This document shows positions 1-7,110 of a stretch of 14,407 nt of DNA, in pieces; positions within the stretch are counted from its first letter, which is position 1, and each line of letters begins with the position of its first letter. A model generated the notes under the pieces. The model was not told where the DNA came from, made no database searches, and saw only the letters and a list, made by a program, of their open reading frames with translations. Source of the DNA: an uncultured Clostridia bacterium (GTDB lineage Bacteria; Bacillota; Clostridia; Christensenellales; CAG-917); the NCBI GenBank assembly GCA_947589635.1, contig CANQCC010000023.1, forward strand, positions 1 through 14,407, given 5' to 3'. Both the position numbers and the translations under genes were made by a program.

Positions 1-82
1 GATCTGCGGCTGTCAAGACAATAAACGCCTCGCTTGCGTCCATCGCAAAGAGGCGAATATTTGCAACTTGAAGCGCCATCAT
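1..82 (-). CDS. Possible start of a hypothetical protein, cut by the window edge
   Basis: A minus-strand frame open from a stop near 132 to the window edge has two adjacent ATG codons at 80-82 and 77-79. It would encode a mostly hydrophobic start (MMALQVANIRLFAMDASEAF and onward). No good Shine-Dalgarno sequence precedes it, only a G-rich stretch. It lies about 83 bases past the stop of the formate transporter gene, on the same strand, and no intrinsic terminator is visible between them. The frame is too short to recognise. The rest of 1-165 shows no RNA gene or plus-strand gene that I can support. Confidence 0.2.
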   Translation of the reverse strand, partial: MMALQVANIRLFAMDASEAFIVLTAAD

Positions 83-165
83 AAGCCCCGGCGATATCAA
101 AGTCGATGCGGCAAAACATATCGCGGCACATTATTTCAGCACGACGCGACGCCTTAAATATTGTC

Positions 166-966
166 TCAGGCCTCTTCCGCGGAAGAAGTTTCAACTTCCG
201 AAGCTTGATTTTCGTCGATATTATCCGCGGCGACCTCGGCGACAGAATTTACGGCTTCTGCAACAGAATTTGCAGCTTCGGCAACGGAATTTGTGGCTTC
301 TGCGACAGAGATCTCCGGGTTTTCGGCGGAATTATCGACAGGTTGAGCCTTTTTCCCGAAGGACAAATTTCCAAGCAATTGCAGGGCCGGGATGAGAAGT
401 CCGCCCACGGAATTGCCTATGATCACAATCCAGATATACCCAAAAGCCTGCCAGGAGGCGACTCCGGAAGCGGCAAAATAAAACATGTCGGCGATGGAGT
501 GCTCGTACCCGCTGACAATAAACGCGGGGATACCCAAAATCACGCCGAGCACGGACTTTTTCTTGCCATAGACGTATACGGCGACATATATAAGAATGCC
601 GCAGAATATCGCGCGAATAAAGCCATTAAGATATCCTTGCGCAAGTTTTGCCGCGGCAAGCGAAGTGGCGACCTCCCTTATCGTCGGGATGGCATACGCA
701 AGCAGATATCCGCATGCGATCGCGGCGACGGTGTTGCCCAAAAGTCCCAAAAGCAGCGCGGAGATATCCTCTTTGGAGTGTGACTCGATTATAAGCCCAA
801 TCTTGCCCGTGTACAGCGAAAAGCCAAACCAGCACACGCTGAGCAGCCCTACGCAAAACAGCAGCGCGCCGACGTACTTGTTTTCGTTGTAGCACATCAA
901 AAACGCGGCGCCTCCTATGGAGATGCTCATGCCCGCGAATATCCCGTTGATGATTTTTTTAAGCAT
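166..966 (-). CDS. Formate/nitrite transporter (FNT) family channel with a heptad-repeat C-terminal tail
   Basis: This 266-residue protein is a pentameric FocA/NirC-type membrane channel for small monovalent anions such as formate or nitrite. Family hallmarks visible are LYTGKIG at 51-57, GYEHSIADMF at 153-162 with the conserved channel histidine H156, and GNSVGG at 184-189. About six hydrophobic segments lie between residues 7 and 200, a normal FNT core of about 205 residues. Residues 207-266 are an extra acidic tail with four heptads of the type NSVAEAx (about 220-245), which is unusual. The start is 4 bases after the ntpD stop, with AAGGA upstream, so it is the last gene of the V-ATPase unit. 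Formate is the likely substrate in a fermenting anaerobe, but nitrite or hydrosulfide cannot be excluded. Confidence 0.9.
   Translation of the reverse strand: MLKKIINGIFAGMSISIGGAAFLMCYNENKYVGALLFCVGLLSVCWFGFSLYTGKIGLIIESHSKEDISALLLGLLGNTVAAIACGYLLAYAIPTIREVATSLAAAKLAQGYLNGFIRAIFCGILIYVAVYVYGKKKSVLGVILGIPAFIVSGYEHSIADMFYFAASGVASWQAFGYIWIVIIGNSVGGLLIPALQLLGNLSFGKKAQPVDNSAENPEISVAEATNSVAEAANSVAEAVNSVAEVAADNIDENQASEVETSSAEEA
232..309 (-). repeat. 21-bp tandem repeat encoding NSVAEA heptads
   Basis: About four imperfect 21-bp units lie inside the transporter gene and encode residues 220-245 as seven-residue repeats around SVAEA. Valine recurs at 221, 228, 235 and 242. Alanine or valine recurs at 224, 231, 238 and 245. 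This is the a/d spacing of a coiled coil. The units differ at several bases, so the repeat is not a very recent expansion. Confidence 0.85.
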
Positions 967-970
967 ACTT

Positions 971-1603
971 TCAGTCCTTTTGTTCCAACATGCTCTTGAC
1001 TTTCATAAGTCTTGTAGTGGCGCCGCGCTCGTTTTCGTCGAGTTTCATTGTGATATACTTTATCGTCTCCTCAAGCTGAGGGATCATAACATATTCAAGC
1101 GCGTTGACGCGGCGGCGATTTTTTTCTATCTCGTCCGCGAGCATGTTGCAGGTCTTTTCCACCTCGGCAAGTTTAAGCAATTTGGGCATAAGTTCGGACA
1201 AGGATGAGACCACGCCGTCAAGTTCGCTTGTGACGCTCGCAAAGGAGTACGGGTACATCTCGCCGCCCTCCTCTTTTATTATCTCGAAGGAGGGGACTTC
1301 CACGCTCATGATGTTCTTTGAGGACGCGCTGAGTCTTACGCGCGTGCCGGGCATGGCGAAAGCCTCCTCTATGACGGCGTCGGACGACGTTGCGCGCGCA
1401 AGCATAAACGCCTTGAGCGCTGCCTGCAATTCGCCTTCTACCTCCTCTCTCAGCCGCTTGTTTTCGCGAACGTACAGCATAAAGCGCCGCACCATTTCGT
1501 CGGACTTATCCTTCAGAAGTTTATGTCCTCTGACAGCGGTTTTGAGACGAGTTTTGAGCCGTCTCAGCTCCATTCTTGTCGGATTTACGTTAAGTTTTGC
1601 CAT
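971..1603 (-). CDS. ntpD: V-type ATPase subunit D
   Basis: This 210-residue protein is the central rotor-shaft subunit, which forms a long antiparallel coiled coil inside the A3B3 head and links it, with subunit F, to subunit C and the K ring. The N-terminus carries the family signature NPTRMELRRLK (7-17) followed by RGHKLLKDKSDE. The C-terminal helix carries RRRVNALEYVMIPQLEETIK and then MKLDENER. Length is normal for bacterial D subunits. The ATG lies 3 bases after the ntpB stop and has only a poor Shine-Dalgarno sequence, so translation is probably coupled to ntpB. The formate channel gene follows after 4 bases. Confidence 0.97.
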   Translation of the reverse strand: MAKLNVNPTRMELRRLKTRLKTAVRGHKLLKDKSDEMVRRFMLYVRENKRLREEVEGELQAALKAFMLARATSSDAVIEEAFAMPGTRVRLSASSKNIMSVEVPSFEIIKEEGGEMYPYSFASVTSELDGVVSSLSELMPKLLKLAEVEKTCNMLADEIEKNRRRVNALEYVMIPQLEETIKYITMKLDENERGATTRLMKVKSMLEQKD

Positions 1604-1606
1604 CTT

Positions 1607-2986
1607 TTATTGTTGCCTCGAGTCGAGGTATTTGACAAGATATTCGTCGCGGATACGCTTAAGTTCGCCCCTCGGAAGCAGAGCCAACAGCTCCCAACCT
1701 ATGTCGAGCGTCTCCTCTATGGAGCGGTTGACGTCGAAGCCCTGAGAGATGTATCTCTTTTCAAACTCGTCCGCAAATTTTGCAAATTTCTTATCCGTCT
1801 CGGTAAGCGCGGCGTCGCCTAAAATAGAGCTGAGTTCCTTTGCCTCCTTGCCCTGCGCGTAAGCGCTGAACAGCTGGTTCATGGTGTCCGCGTGATCCTC
1901 GCGAGTCTTGCCCGCGCCTATGCCCTTGTCCTTAAGACGGGAGAGGGAGGGCAACACGTCGATGGGCGGCGTTATGCCTCTCTTGTACAGCTCGCGCGAG
2001 ATGATTATCTGCCCCTCGGTGATATAGCCGGTGAGGTCGGGGATGGGGTGCGTCTTGTCGTCCTCGGGCATTGTCAAAATGGGGATCTGCGTTATGGAGC
2101 CTTTCTTGCCCACTATCCTGCCCGCGCGCTCGTAAAGACTTGCAAGGTCGGTGTACATATATCCGGGATATCCGCGCCTGCCGGGGACTTCCTTTCTTGC
2201 CGCGGAGACCTCTCTCAGCGCCTCGGCGTAGTTGGTGATGTCCGTAGTTATGACAAGCACGTGCATGTCCTTTTCAAACGCGAGATACTCCGCCGCCGTC
2301 AGCGCCATACGCGGAGTGGAGATACGCTCCACCGCGGGGTCGTTGGCGAGATTGATGAACATAACCGCGCGCTCTATCGCGCCCGTGCGTCTGAAGTCGG
2401 AGATGAAGAAGTCTGCCTCCTCGAAGGTTATGCCGACCGCCGCAAAGACGACCGCAAATTTTTCATCCGTACCCAAGACTTTCGCCTGCCTTGCGATCTG
2501 CGCGGCAAGCTCCGCATGAGGCATGCCCGACATGGAAAATACGGGCAATTTCTGACCGCGCACAAGCGTGTTGAGGCCGTCTATCGCGCTTATTCCCGTC
2601 TGGATAAACTCGTTTGGGTAATCCCTTGCGACAGGATTTATGGGTTGGCCGTTGATGTCCAGCTTCATCTCGGGAAGAATTGGAGCGCCGCCATCGCGGG
2701 GTCTGCCCATGCCGTCGAATACTCTGCCGAGCATATCCTCGCTCACGCCAAGCTCTATGCCGTGGCCGAGGAAACGCGCCTTTGAAGTCGCCATCTTTAT
2801 GCCCTGCGAAGGCTCAAAAAGCTGCACAAGCGCCTTATCGCGATTTATCTCGAGCACTTTGCCGCTTCTTATCTCGCCGTTCGCCTGTCTTATTTCGACA
2901 AGCTCGTTATACTTGACGCCCTCGACGCCCTCGACGAGCATAAGCGGTCCGACGATCTCTCTTATGGTCTTATATTCCTTAAGCAT
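1607..2986 (-). CDS. ntpB: V-type ATPase subunit B (non-catalytic nucleotide-site subunit)
   Basis: This subunit alternates with A in the cytosolic A3B3 hexamer. From the chosen start it is 459 residues and begins MLKEYKTIREIVGPLMLVEG, matching the family start and length (458 in Enterococcus hirae). The P-loop position reads SMSGMPHAELAAQIARQ (151-167) and lacks the GKT of a working Walker A, as expected for B. The arginine finger that reaches into the A site is R350 in PSLSR (346-350). A longer open frame starts at 3019, but it would overlap ntpA by 41 bases and add an atypical N-terminus. The chosen ATG has GGAGG nine bases upstream. The first 8 bases overlap the end of ntpA. Confidence 0.98.
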   Translation of the reverse strand: MLKEYKTIREIVGPLMLVEGVEGVKYNELVEIRQANGEIRSGKVLEINRDKALVQLFEPSQGIKMATSKARFLGHGIELGVSEDMLGRVFDGMGRPRDGGAPILPEMKLDINGQPINPVARDYPNEFIQTGISAIDGLNTLVRGQKLPVFSMSGMPHAELAAQIARQAKVLGTDEKFAVVFAAVGITFEEADFFISDFRRTGAIERAVMFINLANDPAVERISTPRMALTAAEYLAFEKDMHVLVITTDITNYAEALREVSAARKEVPGRRGYPGYMYTDLASLYERAGRIVGKKGSITQIPILTMPEDDKTHPIPDLTGYITEGQIIISRELYKRGITPPIDVLPSLSRLKDKGIGAGKTREDHADTMNQLFSAYAQGKEAKELSSILGDAALTETDKKFAKFADEFEKRYISQGFDVNRSIEETLDIGWELLALLPRGELKRIRDEYLVKYLDSRQQ

Positions 2987-4760
2987 CTGCACCTTCCTCC
3001 CCATTTCCTGCGTCGACAAGCGCGAGCATGCTGTTGTTTATCTCGGTAAGCAGCGCGTCAAATTTCGACATTTCGCTCTCCGGGATATACTTTGCCCTGC
3101 CTATCTGCTCCCTGACGGGCAATTCGAGGATGTCCTCGATATCCACATTCTTGTCGAGCGCCTCCTTTGCGAGACGGTCAAATTCGAGAATGAGTTTCAT
3201 CATATATTGCTGCTTCTGAAGGGACGCGTACGTGTCCACCTCATGGAAAGCGTTCTGATGCAAATAGTCCTCTCTTATGGACTTTGCGGTCTCCATCGTG
3301 AGGCGATTTTCGGGAGAGAGCGCGTCCATGCCGACAAGACGCACAATCTCGTCAAGCTGCGCCTCCTCCTGCAAAATGCGCATGCAATCGCCGCGAAGCC
3401 CCATCCACTCGTCGCCGATGTTGTCCGCGTACCAATCGCTGAGCCTGTCCGCATACAGCGAGTAGCTGGTAAGCCAATCCACCGCGGGAAAATGGCGCTT
3501 GTACGCAAGCGAGGCGCTAAGCCCCCAGAATACTTTGACTATGCGCAAAGTCGCCTGCGAGACGGGTTCGGACAAGTCTCCGCCGGGAGGCGAGACCGCG
3601 CCGATAGCCGTGATGGAGCCCGTGACTCCCTCCTGTCCAAGCACTTTGACGACGCCCGCGCGCTCGTAAAATTCCGCCAAGCGGGAGCTTAAATACGCGG
3701 GATAGCCCTCTTCGCCGGGCATCTCTTCAAGTCTGCCGCTCATCTCTCTCAAAGCCTCCGCCCAACGCGAGGTGGAGTCCGCCATGATGGCGACGGAGTA
3801 GCCCATATCGCGGAAATATTCCGCAATCGTGATGCCGGTATAAATTGACGCTTCGCGCGCCGCGACGGGCATATCCGACGTGTTTGCGATAAGCACCGTA
3901 CGCTTCATAAGGGGCTGTCCGCTGTGTGGGTCGATGAGGGACGGGAACTCGTTAAGCACGTCCGTCATCTCGTTGCCGCGCTCGCCGCAGCCGATATAGA
4001 CGATTATGTCCGCGTCCGCCCACTTGGCAAGCTGATGTTGCACTATCGTCTTGCCGCTGCCAAAGGGGCCCGGGACCGCCGCCACGCCGCCCTTCGCGAT
4101 CGGGAAAAGCGTATCTATGACGCGCTGACCCGTGACGAGAGGGGCGCTCGGCGCAAGTTTTTCAAGATAGGGTCTGCCCTTTCTGACAGGCCACTTCTGA
4201 AGCATCGTCACCTTTTTGTCGCCGTCTGCGGTCGCTATGACCGCCACTGTCTCGTCCACGTTGAACAAGCCTTTCTTTATCTCCTTCACGGTGCCGCTTA
4301 TGCCAAACGGGACCATGATCTTATGCAAAATCAAGATATTTTCCTGCACGGTGCCTATCACGCTGCCCGCGGATACCGCGTCTCCCACGCTGACGGCGGG
4401 AACAAAGTCCCACTTCTTTTCGTGGTCGACTGCGGGTATGTATACGCCGCGCTCTATGCGGTCGCCGGAGGCCTCTTTAAGTTTGTTAAGGGGGCGCTGG
4501 ATGCCGTCGTATATGCCCTCGATAAGCCCGGGAGCAAGCTCGACCGAAAGCGGAGCGCCCGTCGAATATACGTTTTCGCCGGGGCCGAGGCCGCTTGTTT
4601 CCTCATAGACCTGGATGGAGGCGCGATCGCCCCTCAGCTCGATGACTTCGCCGATCAATTTCTTTTCGCTGACCTGCACGACGTCAAACATTTTGCATTG
4701 CCCCATGCCTTCGGCAACGATCAACGGGCCTGAAACCTTGATAATTTTTCCGATTTCCAT
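2979..4760 (-). CDS. ntpA: V-type ATPase catalytic subunit A
   Basis: This is the ATP-hydrolysing subunit of the cytosolic V1 head, 593 residues, the usual length. Its parts are an N-terminal beta-barrel (about 1-70), the A-specific insertion or bulge domain (about 110-190), the nucleotide-binding domain, and a helical C-terminal domain. Walker A is GPFGSGKT at 231-238, with K237 and T238 contacting phosphate. GCGERGNE at 257-264 supplies the catalytic glutamate (E260) and the neighbouring arginine. SVAIMADSTSRWAEALREMS is the conserved Walker B and following helix. No key residue is missing. The ATG overlaps the last base of the ntpG stop (TAATG), with an AGAGGA element upstream. The end overlaps ntpB by 8 bases, so A and B are probably translated in a coupled way. 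Confidence 0.98.
   Translation of the reverse strand: MEIGKIIKVSGPLIVAEGMGQCKMFDVVQVSEKKLIGEVIELRGDRASIQVYEETSGLGPGENVYSTGAPLSVELAPGLIEGIYDGIQRPLNKLKEASGDRIERGVYIPAVDHEKKWDFVPAVSVGDAVSAGSVIGTVQENILILHKIMVPFGISGTVKEIKKGLFNVDETVAVIATADGDKKVTMLQKWPVRKGRPYLEKLAPSAPLVTGQRVIDTLFPIAKGGVAAVPGPFGSGKTIVQHQLAKWADADIIVYIGCGERGNEMTDVLNEFPSLIDPHSGQPLMKRTVLIANTSDMPVAAREASIYTGITIAEYFRDMGYSVAIMADSTSRWAEALREMSGRLEEMPGEEGYPAYLSSRLAEFYERAGVVKVLGQEGVTGSITAIGAVSPPGGDLSEPVSQATLRIVKVFWGLSASLAYKRHFPAVDWLTSYSLYADRLSDWYADNIGDEWMGLRGDCMRILQEEAQLDEIVRLVGMDALSPENRLTMETAKSIREDYLHQNAFHEVDTYASLQKQQYMMKLILEFDRLAKEALDKNVDIEDILELPVREQIGRAKYIPESEMSKFDALLTEINNSMLALVDAGNGEEGADA
2987..3003 (-). promoter_or_regulatory. Ribosome binding site of ntpB, inside the end of ntpA
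   Basis: The minus strand reads GGGGAGGAAGGTGCAG just before the ATG at 2984-2986. The purine-rich stretch encodes the Gly-Glu-Glu-Gly near the C-terminus of ntpA. It decides the ntpB start in favour of the 459-residue product. Confidence 0.8.
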
Positions 4761-5095
4761 TATTTGTCCTCTCTGTCGAATAAGATGTCTGCGCCTATGG
4801 CTTTTTCAACATTGGCTTTGATGCCCGCAAGCCCCATGCCGGAGTTTCCGCTTGCGGACGGAATCGGCACGACCACGGGATACGCGCGCGCCTTGTATCT
4901 TTTAATGTACATGTCCGCCCAGATCGCCACCTGCTCCGTCACGTAGATAACGGAGTGCGTCCTTGCAAGCATGTGCACTCTTTCCTTAGCCTCCTCTTCG
5001 CTGTCCACGGGAAAAACGTCCACGCCTATCGCCTTGAAAGCGAGCACGGAATCCTTATCCCCAACGACCGCAATGAGTCCTTCACGCAGAGACAT
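4760..5095 (-). CDS. ntpG: V-type ATPase subunit F
   Basis: This small central-stalk subunit (111 residues; family about 100-110) binds subunit D in the rotor. The fold starts with the expected beta strand and Gly-Asp turn, IAVVGDKDSVLAFKAIGVDVF (8-28). A second strand VIYVTEQVA (49-57) follows, and then the PVVVPIPSASG segment (73-83). This pattern is typical of F subunits, named NtpG in the Enterococcus nomenclature. The start overlaps the end of ntpC by 14 bases, and an AGAGAGGTTG element upstream can serve as ribosome binding site. The stop overlaps the ntpA start by one base. Confidence 0.95.
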   Translation of the reverse strand: MSLREGLIAVVGDKDSVLAFKAIGVDVFPVDSEEEAKERVHMLARTHSVIYVTEQVAIWADMYIKRYKARAYPVVVPIPSASGNSGMGLAGIKANVEKAIGADILFDREDK

Positions 5096-6041
5096 CTCTC
5101 AACCTCTCTCTTATCAGCGCTTTGTCCACGCCGTTTATGAGCCCCGAAACGATAAGTTTCGCGACTTTAAGTTCCGTCATTCTCGTCAGGCAGTAACTGA
5201 GTATGGGCGCCACGCCAAACATGTCGTCGCGCTCCGCCCTGACAAGCCCGAGCAGTTTGTCGTCGCAGGCGACTTCGAAACTTGTGAGACTGCCGCCGTC
5301 GAGCGCCTTTTTGAAGTCCTCGTACAGCGCGTGCCCCTTAAGTTTTTCGCAAATCGCGTCCTGCGTCGCGTCCGCCATTCCCTGAATATCCGCGTTTCCG
5401 CCCGCGATATAGCCGTCGTCAAAGACCTCCGCGCCAAGCCCTATGCGCTTGCATCTGAGGTAGGACAGCAGGTTTATGCCGTCCGCCTTAAGCGCGAAAT
5501 AACGCCTTACAAGCTTTGTGCCGGCAAGCGAGAAACTTTCCCTGTACATCGCCTTGTCCACAGCCACGTCAAGCGCGCGCGGAGTGAGTTTGCCCGCCGC
5601 TTCAAGCGCCCTGACCTGCCGTACGGCGTCGCCGATCCCGCCTGCGGGGAGTTTTTCGTCCTCCGCGTCACAGATTTCCTCAAGCTGTTCAAAGCTCTTA
5701 AGCCCTTCAAGTCCGCTGCTTACGGGCCTCTTTCCCAAAGCCTTCGCCTTCAAGATGAGTTTGACGTTCAGAAAATCGTACGCCGCCAAAAACGCGTCAA
5801 GAGCGCCCGCCACGTTATATTCCTTTATAAACGCGAGTTGCCTTGCCTCTTCCGCCGCGAAGAGCGCGTCAAAATCGCACTCCTCAACGGACGTCTCCGC
5901 CGCAAAGCCCATGTCGAGCAGCGCGCGGAAAATGTCCCGCTGAGAGGCACATTCAAGCAACCTCTGCACGGATTGACGCGTAAAGAGCCTGTTTTCAAGG
6001 CACTTTATTTTGGCGTTTTCAAACACGAATTTGTCTGACAT
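5082..6041 (-). CDS. ntpC: V-type ATPase subunit C (d-type, rotor to K-ring connector)
   Basis: This 319-residue, all-helical subunit sits as a cap on the K ring and receives the D/F shaft, coupling ATP hydrolysis to ring rotation. The sequence is soluble, with no transmembrane segment. It shows the family pattern of three similar helical bundles, each with an aromatic-rich helix (for example YNVAGALDAFLAAYDFLNVKLILKA at about 94-118). Identification rests on this pattern, on the length, and on the position between ntpE and ntpG in the canonical order. The ATG follows the ntpE stop after one base. Individual residues are less diagnostic than in A, B or K. Confidence 0.93.
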   Translation of the reverse strand: MSDKFVFENAKIKCLENRLFTRQSVQRLLECASQRDIFRALLDMGFAAETSVEECDFDALFAAEEARQLAFIKEYNVAGALDAFLAAYDFLNVKLILKAKALGKRPVSSGLEGLKSFEQLEEICDAEDEKLPAGGIGDAVRQVRALEAAGKLTPRALDVAVDKAMYRESFSLAGTKLVRRYFALKADGINLLSYLRCKRIGLGAEVFDDGYIAGGNADIQGMADATQDAICEKLKGHALYEDFKKALDGGSLTSFEVACDDKLLGLVRAERDDMFGVAPILSYCLTRMTELKVAKLIVSGLINGVDKALIRERLRDVSA

Positions 6042-6042
6042 A

Positions 6043-6618
6043 TCAACTTAAGATCTGCGCCGCGATCTCCGCTTCGCACTCGTCGCGCATAAGTTCCAAC
6101 TCGACCTCGAAGGTCAGGTTTTTGTCAATGCCGCCGCCGCTTAAGATCATTCCGCCTTCAAAACCCGGCTCGCCGTCGTCTATCTGCAGCTTTACGCCCT
6201 TTTTCTTGGCGAACGCCGCGATATCTTCGTCGGACAAGGCCTTTCTGCTTTCGCTTCCAAGCAACACGCTGTCGCCGTCTTCCGCCGCCTTAAGCATGCC
6301 AAGGAGCAACTTTTTGGCGGTTTTGGCGTCAAGCTCGTTGAGCTTTTCGAGGGCGCGCGCAAACACGCGGTCGACAAGCTCTTTTCTTGCGCCGATGACG
6401 ATCTTGCGCGCGTCAAGCTGAGCGACCGTTCTGGAGCGTTCAAGCGCCAGCGCGGCGTTTTCGTCCAGCGCCTTCTTTTGAGCGGCGAGCAAATCCTCGC
6501 ACTCTTTTGTGACCTGCGCCGAGATCTCGTCCGCTTTTGCCTGCTGTTCCGCGACTATCTGCTGAGCCTTGTCGGAAGCGTCCGCGTTGATTTTGTCGAT
6601 TATCGCCTGTTTACTCAT
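6043..6618 (-). CDS. ntpE: V-type ATPase subunit E (peripheral stalk)
   Basis: This 191-residue protein pairs with the G/H subunit to form the peripheral stalks that hold the A3B3 head against the membrane stator. Residues about 1-95 are a long Ala/Glu/Lys/Gln-rich helix suited to coiled-coil pairing. The C-terminal globular domain ends with the family signature GGMILSGGGIDKNLTFEVEL (155-174) followed by a terminal helix. Length is normal. The ATG follows the ntpK stop by 2 bases and lacks a clear Shine-Dalgarno sequence, which points to translation coupled to ntpK. Confidence 0.96.
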   Translation of the reverse strand: MSKQAIIDKINADASDKAQQIVAEQQAKADEISAQVTKECEDLLAAQKKALDENAALALERSRTVAQLDARKIVIGARKELVDRVFARALEKLNELDAKTAKKLLLGMLKAAEDGDSVLLGSESRKALSDEDIAAFAKKKGVKLQIDDGEPGFEGGMILSGGGIDKNLTFEVELELMRDECEAEIAAQILS

Positions 6619-6620
6619 AG

Positions 6621-7106
6621 TTACGCCGGGATACCGCTGACGGTGGGCATCATGACGCCGAGCAGCGAGACGAGCAGCGCCAGAACGGCGTAGGTCTCGA
6701 CCATGACGGTGAGGATGATTGCCTTACCGCTCTCCTCGGGGCGCTTAGCGACCATCGCTATGCCGCTTACGGCGACCTTGGACTGATACAGCGCGCTGAG
6801 GAAACCGACTATTGCCATGGGCAGGCATGCCGCAAACAGCGAAAGTCCCTCGCCCGTGGTGAGCGCCATGACGTTTGAAAACAGCTGGATCTTGACGAAC
6901 ACAAGGAAAGCCACAAGCAATCCATAGATGCCCTGCGTGCCCGGCAGAAGCTGAAGCACGAGGCACTTTGAAAACTTATCGGGGTCCTCGCTTGTGACGC
7001 CCGCCGCCGCTTTACCGGCGACTCCGACGCCGATCGCCGAGCCGATGCCCGCCATAGCCGCCGCCATGACCGCGCCCAAAATGGCAATAAATGTGCCGAT
7101 GTTCAT
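6621..7106 (-). CDS. ntpK: V-type ATPase membrane rotor subunit K, with Na+-binding residues
   Basis: This 161-residue proteolipid forms the membrane ring. Two tandem hairpins give four transmembrane helices (about 5-31, 48-78, 87-117, 128-153). Only the second hairpin has the ion-carrying glutamate, E137 in MVETYA. The first hairpin has LLPGTQGIYG (53-62). L54, T57, Q58, Y61, Q108 and E137 match in kind, and within each hairpin in spacing, the Na+ ligands and supporting residues of Enterococcus hirae NtpK (L61, T64, Q65, Y68, Q110, E139). Sodium is therefore the likely coupling ion. The open frame extends upstream to 7274, but that extension is unlike any K subunit and overlaps ntpI. The chosen ATG follows the best Shine-Dalgarno sequence in the operon. 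Confidence 0.98.
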   Translation of the reverse strand: MNIGTFIAILGAVMAAAMAGIGSAIGVGVAGKAAAGVTSEDPDKFSKCLVLQLLPGTQGIYGLLVAFLVFVKIQLFSNVMALTTGEGLSLFAACLPMAIVGFLSALYQSKVAVSGIAMVAKRPEESGKAIILTVMVETYAVLALLVSLLGVMMPTVSGIPA

Positions 7107-7110
7107 ATTG

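Noticed and set aside
231..315. CRISPR-like array from 21-bp periodic repeats
   Set aside because: The repeats are contiguous, with no spacers, and lie in frame inside a coding gene as heptad codons.
1892..2785. Long plus-strand open frame (297 codons) opposite ntpB
   Set aside because: It lies entirely antisense to a clearly conserved gene, has Arg/His-rich shadow composition and matches no family. Long antisense frames here follow from the codon bias of the real genes.
2987..3019. Longer ntpB start at 3019
   Set aside because: It would add 11 residues unlike the family and deepen the overlap with ntpA. The ATG at 2986 has a good ribosome binding site and gives the standard length.
2640..3692. 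Plus-strand open frame of 350 codons across the ntpA/ntpB junction
   Set aside because: It spans two conserved genes on the other strand and has shadow composition, so it was not kept as a gene.
4971..6038. Plus-strand open frame of 355 codons opposite ntpC and the start of ntpG
   Set aside because: It is the antisense shadow of two well-supported genes, with no ribosome binding site and no recognisable domain.
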